From CAYLLT01 sp964591605 (GTDB taxonomy: Bacteria > Planctomycetota > Phycisphaerae > UBA1845 > PWPN01): a DNA stretch of 23,862 nt. Of this stretch, positions 1 through 7,686 are shown in pieces. Made by a program: the position numbers and the translations under genes. The stretch lies in NCBI GenBank assembly GCA_964591605.1, contig CAZQEN010000082.1, forward strand, positions 1 through 23,862, in the 5' to 3' direction. Numbering within the stretch: position 1 is the stretch's first letter; the number at the start of each line of letters is the position of its first letter. The notes under the pieces were generated by a model that was not told where the DNA came from, did no database searches, and worked only from the letters and a program-made list of their open reading frames with translations.

Positions 1-3000
1 GCTGGCCGCCGTTGAACGTGTTGTTGCACGCGGTCGACGCCGTGTCATAGAACGAATTGTTGTAGAACACGTGCCGGCCGACGATGGCCCGTGCGCACGT
101 GACCACGAACGTCGGCGGGCCCGGGATGGAGATCTGCGGGCAGGGGCAACTGCTGGGCGGTTCGACGCCCGAGCCGTTGACCGCGCAGGCGGTGAACGCG
201 GCGCTGTCGTTGGCATCGACATCACCGTCGCCGTCCGAATCTGCGTCGGCGCAACCGTTCTCGTAGTTAAGTGGTACGCCGGCGCCGCTCAGGCATGCCG
301 CCAAGTGGCCCTGGTCCGTGTTATCCACATCGCCGTCCTCATCGAAATCGCCGAAGTACAGGAACGGCGACGGCGGAATCGCCAGGCCCATCGCCCAGTA
401 CAGAGAGCGTCGTGCGATCTCGCGGCCCTCGCAGCTCAGGCGGTGGAAGGCATGGTCGCCGGCGAAGAAGAACACGTTGTTCGCCGGGAAGTTGGGGTTG
501 GGGTTGTTAGCGCCGCCAGTCGACAACCGGGCGGTGCCGGCCGGCGTGGCAATCAGTCCCCACGGCCGGTGTCCGTTGATGACGTTCCCGCCGTCAGGCG
601 CACCGACCAGCGTCGAGTTGGTCTCGACCGCCAGAATCGTCGAACCGGGCGCCGCCGGATCCCCCGCGGACATCATGTGACGCCATGGGAATGCGTAGAC
701 CTTGACGACGCCGCTGGCGTCACCCAGGCCCGCCACGAGCGGGTGGGTCGGGTCACCGTTGGTGCCCGTTGGATCACCGGCGGCCTGGAGGATGCGGATC
801 CCATCCGGATGGAGGTAGAGGTCGCCCCCCCACGGGTTGGCGATGCTGTCGCCACCTCGATAGTCACCGCTGTTCGTAACGTACATGCCCGCACGCGCAT
901 CCGCGGGCGAACCAACTTCGCAGTCGTTGTCCGTCGTACAGGCCAGGCCGTTCCTGGCGCCGCCGACGCACAATCCGGCTGTACAGGTCGGACCGACGCT
1001 GCAGGTGTCCAAGGCGTGGTGATTGATCCCGCCGTCGGCCTCACAGCGCCGCTCGCCGCCCACGACGTGTTCGCCGATGACCGCTGCGATGTCGAGCAGC
1101 GGTATGCCGTGGTGCGTCGTGCCACCGCCGCTGGTGCCGGACTGCCAGTAGAGGTCATAGGTCGAGTTGAACGGCGGCTGCTCGAAGAACGGCACCGTCT
1201 GACCGAACGGGATCACCAGCGGAGCGTAGGAAGTATTTGCCGGGCTGCCGGTCAGATACGTGCAGCCGGCCGGATTCGAACAACCCTCCGTATAAGCCCC
1301 GCGCTCGGTGTAGTGATCCATGTCGAACGTGGTGTTGTAGAAGTCGGCCTCGAAACCCGCCCGGAATGCGAGCTGGCCGATCTCGTTATCGCTCACGACT
1401 GAGTCAGACCGCTCGGTGCCCAGCGTACCGGTCGCGTTGGCGGGTGCATCGACCTGTGTGCTGTGCGTCTGCCCGAGCGCGACCGAGCCGGCATACGTGG
1501 CATTCGGATCCTCGATCACGAAGTTTCGGACCATGGTTTCGTAGACAGATGACTTGTCGCCGTTGTCGGGATCGCCGCCGACGCCGTCGATGGATCCATT
1601 GCGCTCAGTGCGGACGCCCACGTAGCCCCTGGTCAGGTCAGTGTCGACCACCGTGAGGGTCTTGACGTGACCTACCCCACCGCCAGGTGCGGTGACCAGC
1701 GCAGAGTTCTGGATTTCTCGAACGTGGAGGCTGATGACGTTTCCGACGGCCTGCAGCGAGACGTCATACACCTTGGGATGATAGGCGTTCGGAGGCGCCG
1801 GCATCGGCACCGGGTCGGTCCGGTCGATCTGGATGGGGTCGCCGTTGTCCCATGTGCCACCGGCCCCCGTTGTGGCGATCACCGTCTTGATCGCGTTGGT
1901 CTCCTTCACCAGGTCGATCTGAGTCGGGTTCGCCGTCAGAATGCTCGCAAAGTACGAGTCGCCGGTCGGGCTGATGCGAATCGCGATCGGTCCGCCCCGG
2001 TCGATCGAATTGATCACACCGCCGAGGTTGGCATCGAGCGTCGTACCGTCCGAGGCGCCGGGCAGCACGCGGGCCTGGACGCGCACGTCTGCGTAGACAT
2101 CCTGACCTGAGGTTCTCAGATAGGATCTCTTGATGTCCGCTCCCGTTGTGGTCGATAGCAGCAGATCTGCCACGCTGGCGTTTTTCGTAGCCTCCAGACC
2201 CACCGCACCGGGTTCCGTCTTCGCCCGCAGGTACGCGAAGTACTTTCCAGGCGACGCATCACCCACGACGGTGATCGCCTTGAGCGGCAGCTTGGCCATC
2301 AGGTCGGTGTGGACCGCGTTCTCCGTGCCGCCTGTCAGGGTGGGGAAACCGGTCAGATTACGGCTGGAGGCGGCACTGTTGACCGCATACACCGTCACCC
2401 GGCCCAGATACGCAGGACGGGATGGGATGTAGGTGCCCGAATGCCAGGCCGCCCACATTCCTCCCGGATTTGCCGGGATCGGTGCGGGGTCAAAGTCGCT
2501 CTGGAGGTAGACGACCACGTCATCATCCAGCGTGACGCCCGTGACCGTGAAGGAGGTTGACCCGCCCAGGGCAGGGATCAGAGTCCCATCCGGCACGCTG
2601 GCTGCGGCCGAAGTGAACGCCGCGGGCGGCATGTGCGTACGGTTCAGATCCTCGAGGCGGAAGCTGTTGATCTTCAGGATGCGGTATCCGACCTGGGAAA
2701 CGCGGACGTTCTGCGTTGTCTGATTGACAAGCGTGACGATAACGTCACCCACTGGGTCATAGGTGAACTGGACGCTCGTTGCAGGCACGGTGCCAACGCC
2801 CAGGCAGGTTGAGAGATCCAGACCGGCCGTGACGGGGACCGTGCAGTCATTACCCCAGCGGACTTCAGTGATGACGGGCACTCTGGGGCCATCGCCGAAG
2901 ATGCTGAACTGACGCTTGACACCGGGGCTGTTGGAGATGACAGCCTTGGTCCCCGCCGGCGAGATACCCAGGAAACGAGCCAGTGTGTACGGATAGGCAG

Positions 3001-3235
3001 GGGGCGCCCCGCTGTCCGTGTCCAGACGCATGTTTGGCAGGACGAAGGCGTTGGTGGCCGTGTCCTTGCCGCCCCCCATCGGCCGGACATGGCCGTCCAT
3101 CTCGATCTCGAAGTTGTTCTGATCAGCCGCCAGAATCTGTTCGGCGTCCACGCTGATCATCCAAGCCTGGGTCGGCGTCACAAAAAGCCAACCGGTGAGC
3201 GCAACTGCCAGCGCCTCGATACCATACCGCTTCAT
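1..3235 (-). CDS. Very large secreted dockerin-containing protein, C-terminus beyond window
   Basis: Reading the minus strand from ATG at 3235 gives 1078 residues with no stop before the window edge, so the gene is 3'-truncated. AGGAGGA lies five bases upstream of the ATG. Residues 1-24 (MKRYGIEALAVALTGWLFVT then PTQA) look like a Sec signal peptide. The long middle is a beta-type, Asp/Gly/Thr-rich extracellular sequence that I do not recognise. Around residues 775-805 is a Cys-rich stretch containing LCVGGARNGLACTTDNDCEV. Two calcium-loop repeats, starting near residues 963 (DFDEDGDVDNTDQGHLAACL) and 998 (DSDGDGDVDANDSAAFTACA), form a dockerin-like pair. Unusually, the chain continues at least 60 residues beyond it, with VGRHVFYNNSFYD. 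From memory this resembles a C-terminal module of other planctomycete secreted proteins. It is probably a cell-surface or extracellular protein; the role is unknown. Confidence 0.85.
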   Translation of the reverse strand, partial: MKRYGIEALAVALTGWLFVTPTQAWMISVDAEQILAADQNNFEIEMDGHVRPMGGGKDTATNAFVLPNMRLDTDSGAPPAYPYTLARFLGISPAGTKAVISNSPGVKRQFSIFGDGPRVPVITEVRWGNDCTVPVTAGLDLSTCLGVGTVPATSVQFTYDPVGDVIVTLVNQTTQNVRVSQVGYRILKINSFRLEDLNRTHMPPAAFTSAAASVPDGTLIPALGGSTSFTVTGVTLDDDVVVYLQSDFDPAPIPANPGGMWAAWHSGTYIPSRPAYLGRVTVYAVNSAASSRNLTGFPTLTGGTENAVHTDLMAKLPLKAITVVGDASPGKYFAYLRAKTEPGAVGLEATKNASVADLLLSTTTGADIKRSYLRTSGQDVYADVRVQARVLPGASDGTTLDANLGGVINSIDRGGPIAIRISPTGDSYFASILTANPTQIDLVKETNAIKTVIATTGAGGTWDNGDPIQIDRTDPVPMPAPPNAYHPKVYDVSLQAVGNVISLHVREIQNSALVTAPGGGVGHVKTLTVVDTDLTRGYVGVRTERNGSIDGVGGDPDNGDKSSVYETMVRNFVIEDPNATYAGSVALGQTHSTQVDAPANATGTLGTERSDSVVSDNEIGQLAFRAGFEADFYNTTFDMDHYTERGAYTEGCSNPAGCTYLTGSPANTSYAPLVIPFGQTVPFFEQPPFNSTYDLYWQSGTSGGGTTHHGIPLLDIAAVIGEHVVGGERRCEADGGINHHALDTCSVGPTCTAGLCVGGARNGLACTTDNDCEVGSPADARAGMYVTNSGDYRGGDSIANPWGGDLYLHPDGIRILQAAGDPTGTNGDPTHPLVAGLGDASGVVKVYAFPWRHMMSAGDPAAPGSTILAVETNSTLVGAPDGGNVINGHRPWGLIATPAGTARLSTGGANNPNPNFPANNVFFFAGDHAFHRLSCEGREIARRSLYWAMGLAIPPSPFLYFGDFDEDGDVDNTDQGHLAACLSGAGVPLNYENGCADADSDGDGDVDANDSAAFTACAVNGSGVEPPSSCPCPQISIPGPPTFVVTCARAIVGRHVFYNNSFYDTASTACNNTFNGGQ

Positions 3236-3445
3236 GTTCGTCCTCCTCCGGCAGAAACCAGCGATCGGTCGTATCCACGAATCAATCAAGGCGACGCATG
3301 CGTGCTCCGCCGGCCACGGCATGCGCGCACCTTTCCGGTTCCCTCGTAATCGAGATGGCATGAATCAACAGGTGTTCGTCTCTTCCTTCCTCTCGTCGAT
3401 GCTTCACCCGGAGCGGTCCTTCAGACTCACTCCATTTAGAGCGTC
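3236..3445. other. Intergenic gap upstream of the large dockerin gene
   Basis: These 210 bases separate the prepilin stop from the start of the large secreted gene on the same strand. Apart from the strong ribosome binding site at 3241-3249, I see no clear promoter, terminator or small gene. Confidence 0.5.
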
Positions 3446-4579
3446 TCAGAAACAGCACCCACCCCATCCTGGCGGCCGCGGCGCGGGGCTCCCCAGCCAG
3501 AGCGACGTGTACGAGAAGGGGGCCAGTGAACTTGCGGTGTAGTTCAGACCAGTTGGCTCGATCTGTCGAACCACCCGGTCCCAGGGCAGCCTCTCCACGT
3601 GCAGATCCAGAAAAGCGACGTTTGCCCGCTCCTTCGGCACGTAACTGGGGTCGATCACCGCGCCGGTCCGGGCGTTTTTCTGAAGCAGACCGGCCCCCTC
3701 AGAGGCGTTGCCTCCGTGTCGGAATCGCATGTTGGCCTTCAGGTTGTCGACGGGAAAATTCGGGTTGATGGTCTCGGGCTTGATTCCCCATCCGTTGTAC
3801 TCGGCCAGCAGGATCGGGTTGCCCTTGATGGCTCTGCAGCCGGCCGACACGTTCAGACCATAGCTGCCGCGCATGACAGGAGTCACAAAAGTGCGCTGGT
3901 CAGGGGATTTGACGTTCGCGATGAGCGTACGTCCCTTGTAGTCCCTGACCGCGAAGTTCGTCCCGGCGGACACCTGCGTCAGCGTGACCTCGGTTGTGGT
4001 TGCGCCTTTGTTGGCGACGATATAAGAGAACTCCACGTCCACGGGGTCGTTATCGCCGCCAGGGTAGCAGCCGCGAATCTCGTCCTGGATATTGAATGAC
4101 CCTGCACCACCATCGGGGGGAGGGGGATTGATGCGGTTGAACGGCCCATCCGGTGAGGCGGTTCCGTAGGGATTCGTCATGGGCGATCCGCCGTCAAACA
4201 TGTCCACCAGAATGGCGGGGATCGGCGTCGGCCTCGGATCGGACGGACACGTGAAAATGCCGGTCTGGCCCTGCGCCATCCTGAGTGCTCCGACGGCCCA
4301 GCCGGAGTTCGTGGGCATCCGCCTGCCCTGAAGGTGCTGTATCCACATGAAGGCCGACTCCGCACCGTGCTTCAGATGAGCTCCGCACACCACGGCACGG
4401 CTCGCATCGCGGGCCCGCGACAGCGAGGGAAGCAGAACGGCGGTCAGTAGAGCGATGATCGCGACGACCACCAGAACCTCAATGAGTGTGAATGCCCGGG
4501 AGGTGGCCCGCCAGGGGATCGGGCGATGGGTCACCCGGGCCCGGCCCCGGCTCAGGCAAACACCTGTTCTGGTATACAT
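3446..4579 (-). CDS. Prepilin-type N-terminal methylation protein (H-X9-DG-like)
   Basis: This 377-residue protein has a class III (type IV pilin-like) signal: a 29-residue basic leader, then FTLIEVLVVVAIIALLTAVL (residues 30-49). Cleavage is expected between Ala29 and Phe30, which puts Glu34 at mature position 5. The -1 residue is Ala, not the usual Gly. Family features further on are IFTCPSDPRP (108-117) and a C-terminal ANVAFLDLHVERL (319-331) after RHGG (287-290), a variant of the prepilin-processing-associated H-X9-DG motif in which DG has become DL. GGAGG six bases upstream supports this ATG. Such proteins are pseudopilins or fibre subunits anchored in the inner membrane. It may serve type II secretion or a surface filament, and it sits before a large secreted protein on the same strand. 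Confidence 0.88.
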   Translation of the reverse strand: MYTRTGVCLSRGRARVTHRPIPWRATSRAFTLIEVLVVVAIIALLTAVLLPSLSRARDASRAVVCGAHLKHGAESAFMWIQHLQGRRMPTNSGWAVGALRMAQGQTGIFTCPSDPRPTPIPAILVDMFDGGSPMTNPYGTASPDGPFNRINPPPPDGGAGSFNIQDEIRGCYPGGDNDPVDVEFSYIVANKGATTTEVTLTQVSAGTNFAVRDYKGRTLIANVKSPDQRTFVTPVMRGSYGLNVSAGCRAIKGNPILLAEYNGWGIKPETINPNFPVDNLKANMRFRHGGNASEGAGLLQKNARTGAVIDPSYVPKERANVAFLDLHVERLPWDRVVRQIEPTGLNYTASSLAPFSYTSLWLGSPAPRPPGWGGCCF

Positions 4580-5182
4580 CTGAAACCTCCCTTCGCATCA
4601 GCCCGCAGTCGGTCGCGGAGCGTTACATCCGGCCCCGGCATGAACTCCGAAATGCAGATACCCGCTCGACTCTTCCCGAGACGCCTCGTGTGAGAAGCGA
4701 AGCCCTCGGAGCTGCGTGCGTGCACTATGCCTTGAACGCCCGATGCGATCGGAGCGACGGACCGGGTCAGACTTGAGGAGCTAATAACTGGAGCGAACAA
4801 CTGTCGGAGCGCACACATGCCCCCACGTACCTCGATGGGGTACTGCGCTCGTCCGCTCGGAATGCACCTCGGCGCTGGCCACTGGCGCTCCCTTCGCGTT
4901 CCTTTGTTTCAGCCCGTACGAAATGAATTGCCGACTCATCCCGATGAGTCCGATCAGTGGATGATAATACAGCCATACCCCAATTGCAATAGCCTTCCAA
5001 ATAATATCACGTGGTTTCCTCCACGGCAGACGCGTTCTCTGGGCGTGGCATGCCTGATTTGATGTCATAAAACATTGCAAATAAAGACATTATACTTTCA
5101 GCCGGGGCGCCCATGTGTCGCCGATCCAAATGATATATCATCCGATGAAAACCGATCTCGATGCAAGGGATGAAGACAGGCT
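4580..5182. other. 603-base non-coding interval, partly AT-rich
   Basis: No convincing gene was found. The half nearer the deacetylase (about 4910-5180) is clearly richer in A and T than the surrounding genes. It holds a perfect inverted repeat and, on the minus strand, a TATAAT hexamer at 5089-5094 without a good -35 partner. It most likely carries the promoter and leader of the prepilin gene. Short open frames on both strands here lack ribosome binding sites. Confidence 0.5.
4933..4950. promoter_or_regulatory. 18-bp perfect palindrome, possible operator
   Basis: GACTCATC and GATGAGTC are exact inverted repeats separated by CC. With a two-base centre it resembles a dimeric regulator site more than an RNA hairpin. 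It lies about 350 bases upstream of the prepilin start in the AT-rich interval. The regulator is unknown, and a chance palindrome cannot be excluded. Confidence 0.3.
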
Positions 5183-6268
5183 TTATTCAGTCAGGGACTG
5201 GGTCCGTCGGGGGGCGGGATCGTGCCCTCTCACCCCAGCCGCCCGCTGCCGAACGCCGATTTCGCGCCAGGTCAGAAGGCGGATGTTCTGCTGCTGGATG
5301 AGAAGACGGATCTCCGGGTCCATGAAGATCCGGCGATCCATGTCGCGGCGGGCATGGGAATACGAAGTCGCCCGAAGTTCTGGGTCCTCCACGCCGCAGT
5401 GGATGATGATCTGCGTGATTCCCGGCCGCAGGCCGCGCAACGCATCGCGATAAAACTGCTTCTGTCGTTCGAGGGGCACATCGCCGTCGATCATGATCAG
5501 ATCGTCGAGCGTGTACTCGTTGGTGTCGCCCGACTCGCGCTGGATGGCGGCGACCGCCCTGCGCGTATCCTGGCCCATGGTCGCCATGCGGCCGGGCTCC
5601 AGGCGGGGGAACAGATACGGAAGTCCGTATTCATTGGCGACTTTGCGATAGGCGTGGAAGAAGTCGGCCCGGGCGAAGAGGGTCCCCATGTGGGTGTCCA
5701 GATGTGTCGGTGCCAGTCCGAACGCGCGAGCTCGCTCTACCTGGGCCCGCAGCTCCTGCTCGACCTCCCGCACGGACGCATGCCGGACCACGTCCTCGAC
5801 GCTACGCCACAGAAAACCCTCCGGATCAATCAGGCCCGGCACCTGGTCGAAGGGTGTGACGGGACGCCAGCGATAGTATTTCCACTCGCTCGTGAGCGTC
5901 AGGTGAAGGCCGAAGTCCAGGTCCGGGTGCTCCCGGCAGAACGCCGCGATCTCCGGGAACCACGGGCAGGGCACCATGATGCTGGCAGAATTCACGATGC
6001 CTTTTGTCATCGCCTCGGTGGTCCCCCGATTGACCGAATGGCACATGCCGGCATCGTCGGCATGGATGATCAAGAGTTTCTCGGTCGGTGCGAACCCGAG
6101 CATCTGTGCCACGGTCGCGGCGAGGCCTGTGTCGGCAGATGGCCGCGTGACCGCCCGGCTGGCCGTCGGTTGAGCGGGGGCTGGAGCGACGCACAACGCA
6201 ACGCCGATCACCGCGATCCCACGCGAACGCCCGGATGGCCGAATTCGGCTTTTCGGTGAATTCGTCAT
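5183..6268 (-). CDS. Exported YdjC/ChbG/HpnK-family carbohydrate deacetylase
   Basis: Counting from ATG at 6268 this is 361 residues. After a Sec-like signal (RGIAVIGVALCVAPAPAQ, about residues 16-33) comes a YdjC-type fold. IIHADDAGMCHSVNRG (67-82) carries the Asp pair typical of the family. GLHLTLTSEW (120-129) and THLDTHMGTL (188-197) supply the histidines expected to bind the metal. Family members remove N-acetyl groups from amino sugars or related oligosaccharides, and here the enzyme would act outside the cytoplasm. The substrate cannot be read from sequence. A GTG at 6274 is an alternative start; I prefer the ATG because AGGGG lies five bases before it. The gene is divergent from the alpha/beta hydrolase gene at 6465. 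Confidence 0.88.
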   Translation of the reverse strand: MTNSPKSRIRPSGRSRGIAVIGVALCVAPAPAQPTASRAVTRPSADTGLAATVAQMLGFAPTEKLLIIHADDAGMCHSVNRGTTEAMTKGIVNSASIMVPCPWFPEIAAFCREHPDLDFGLHLTLTSEWKYYRWRPVTPFDQVPGLIDPEGFLWRSVEDVVRHASVREVEQELRAQVERARAFGLAPTHLDTHMGTLFARADFFHAYRKVANEYGLPYLFPRLEPGRMATMGQDTRRAVAAIQRESGDTNEYTLDDLIMIDGDVPLERQKQFYRDALRGLRPGITQIIIHCGVEDPELRATSYSHARRDMDRRIFMDPEIRLLIQQQNIRLLTWREIGVRQRAAGVRGHDPAPRRTQSLTE

Positions 6269-6346
6269 GTGCACCCCTGTGGTTTCCTGGGAACGAGAAT
6301 CGGTCCATCAAGCACTCTAACCGGTGAACCGGAGCGGGAAAATGGC

Positions 6347-6376
6347 TTGACCCCGTCGTCGGTGTGCGTGTATAGC
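6347..6376 (+). promoter_or_regulatory. Candidate sigma70-type promoter for the alpha/beta hydrolase
   Basis: TTGACC at 6347-6352 and TATAGC at 6371-6376 are separated by 18 bases, giving a plausible -35/-10 pair in the divergent gap. Transcription would start roughly 80 bases before the ATG at 6465. No promoter for the deacetylase on the other strand was clear. Confidence 0.4.
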
Positions 6377-6452
6377 GGTCGTCCTGAGGGTTTGGGCCGG
6401 TGCATCGCGCGCTCCAGGGGGCCGATCCTCTCATAGGCTCTGATCCATGTCC

Positions 6453-6457
6453 GGAGA
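6453..6457 (+). promoter_or_regulatory. Ribosome binding site deciding the start at 6465
   Basis: GGAGA lies seven bases before the second in-frame ATG. The first ATG (6447) is preceded by TCATAGGCTCTGATCC, which has no Shine-Dalgarno match. Confidence 0.55.
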
Positions 6458-6464
6458 ACAGCCA

Positions 6465-7520
6465 ATGCAGACGCACATCTGTTTTCGCTCGTCTGGATGG
6501 AATCGGTCGGCACTGCTGGCGCCTGTCAGTGTCGTGGTTCTGAGCTTGGCTCGGGTGGCTCTGGGCGAGGCCGTCGCCACGACGGAGCCGGCCATTCCGC
6601 AGGGGTTCAAAACGGCGGAGGAGGTGAAGGAGGGCATCCGGCAGGGCAAGGTGAAGCTCGTCAACCTGTTCCCGCTGACGCCCGAGAACGTCAAAGTGAC
6701 GGTCGATGTGGAATACGGCCGGGTCGGCGACCGCCCGCTGCGGCTGGATCTCTACCAGCCCCGTGACCTCGCGCAACGCGTCCCTGGCGTGATCCTGATT
6801 CATGGCGGAGGCTGGAAGAAGGGGCAGCGCACCATCTACCGTCTGTACTGCCTGCGCCTGGCCCAGCGCGGCTACGTTGCGGCCACGATTTCATACCGCC
6901 TCTCCGGCGAGGCGCCCTATCCCGCGGCGGTTCAGGATGCCAAGTGCGCCGTACGCTGGATGCGGGCTAACGCCCCGCAGTACGGCGTGGACCCGGACCA
7001 CATTGCCGTCCTGGGTGCGTCGGCGGGTGGGCACCTCTCGCTCATGGTGGGCTACACGCCGGAGATCGAGGAGCTCGAGGGCGACGGCGGCCACGCCGGG
7101 ATCAGCAGCCGCGTGCAGGCGGTCATCGATTACTACGGCCCGACCGACCTGACTATCCCGGTTCTGCGAGACGCGGATGTGATCACGGCGTTTCTGGGCG
7201 GCAAACGCTACGAGCAGGCGGAAGCGCAGTACCGGCAGGCCTCGCCGATCAAGCACGTCAGCCGCGACGACCCGCCGACGCTGATCCTGCATGGCACGAT
7301 CGATGAACTCGTGCCCATCGCACAGTCCGATGCGCTGGTCGGGAAACTGAAGGAAGCGGGCGTACCCTGCGAATACGAACGGATCGACGGCTGGCCGCAC
7401 ACGATGGATCTGGCCGCCGACGTGGGCAACCGGTGCTGGTGGCGGGTGGAGCGCTTCCTGGACAAGTACCTGCCGCTTCCCAGGGCCGTTGCCAGCAGGC
7501 CGGCGGCCGCCGGCCGATGA
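6465..7520 (+). CDS. Exported alpha/beta hydrolase, carboxylesterase / BD-FAE-like
   Basis: I place the start at ATG 6465 (351 residues) because GGAGA at 6453-6457 lies seven bases upstream. An ATG at 6447 in the same frame has no ribosome binding site. A signal peptide follows (SALLAPVSVVVLSLARVALG). The catalytic core is standard: oxyanion motif ILIHGGGW, nucleophile elbow LGASAGG (Ser186), acid in HGTIDELVP (Asp280) and base in GWPHTMD (His312). HGGGW and GASAGG place it with the bacterial BD-FAE/Abhydrolase_3 esterases, often found with carbohydrate-active enzymes, where they remove acetyl or feruloyl esters. Substrate is inferred only from the family. It is divergent from the deacetylase and convergent with the membrane acetyltransferase. 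Confidence 0.9.
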   Translation: MQTHICFRSSGWNRSALLAPVSVVVLSLARVALGEAVATTEPAIPQGFKTAEEVKEGIRQGKVKLVNLFPLTPENVKVTVDVEYGRVGDRPLRLDLYQPRDLAQRVPGVILIHGGGWKKGQRTIYRLYCLRLAQRGYVAATISYRLSGEAPYPAAVQDAKCAVRWMRANAPQYGVDPDHIAVLGASAGGHLSLMVGYTPEIEELEGDGGHAGISSRVQAVIDYYGPTDLTIPVLRDADVITAFLGGKRYEQAEAQYRQASPIKHVSRDDPPTLILHGTIDELVPIAQSDALVGKLKEAGVPCEYERIDGWPHTMDLAADVGNRCWWRVERFLDKYLPLPRAVASRPAAAGR

Positions 7521-7623
7521 CAACCCCAGGGCCGCTGCTGTTCAACCCGGACAAGCTGGATCGAAACGTTCGTAGCGCAACCCTGTCACGACGTGTTCTA
7601 CCCGCCGTTGTATCGTGCCGGCA

Positions 7624-7653
7624 GGTCCCGGTCGGTGCAAAAGCCGGTTGACC
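7624..7653. terminator. Weak stem-loop between convergent genes
   Basis: GGTC and CCGG pair with a later CCGG and GACC around a 12-base loop, with a two-base bulge. It sits in the 166-base gap between two convergent genes, where a bidirectional terminator would be expected. The stem is short and lacks a T-run. Confidence 0.22.
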
Positions 7654-7686
7654 ACGCGGAAACTGGCATGCCAGAGGTGAACCCGC

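Noticed and set aside
71..1402. A 443-codon plus-strand open frame
   Set aside because: It is antisense to the large secreted dockerin gene, whose minus-strand frame shows clear calcium-loop and Cys-rich motifs. The plus frame has compositional bias only.
4781..5080. A 99-codon minus-strand frame with a hydrophobic stretch
   Set aside because: It would start at TTG with no ribosome binding site and has codon use unlike the neighbours. The hydrophobic run fits chance in AT-rich DNA.
5222..6259. A 345-codon plus-strand open frame opposite the deacetylase
   Set aside because: The minus-strand frame has all YdjC-family motifs. The plus frame mirrors it and has no recognisable domain.
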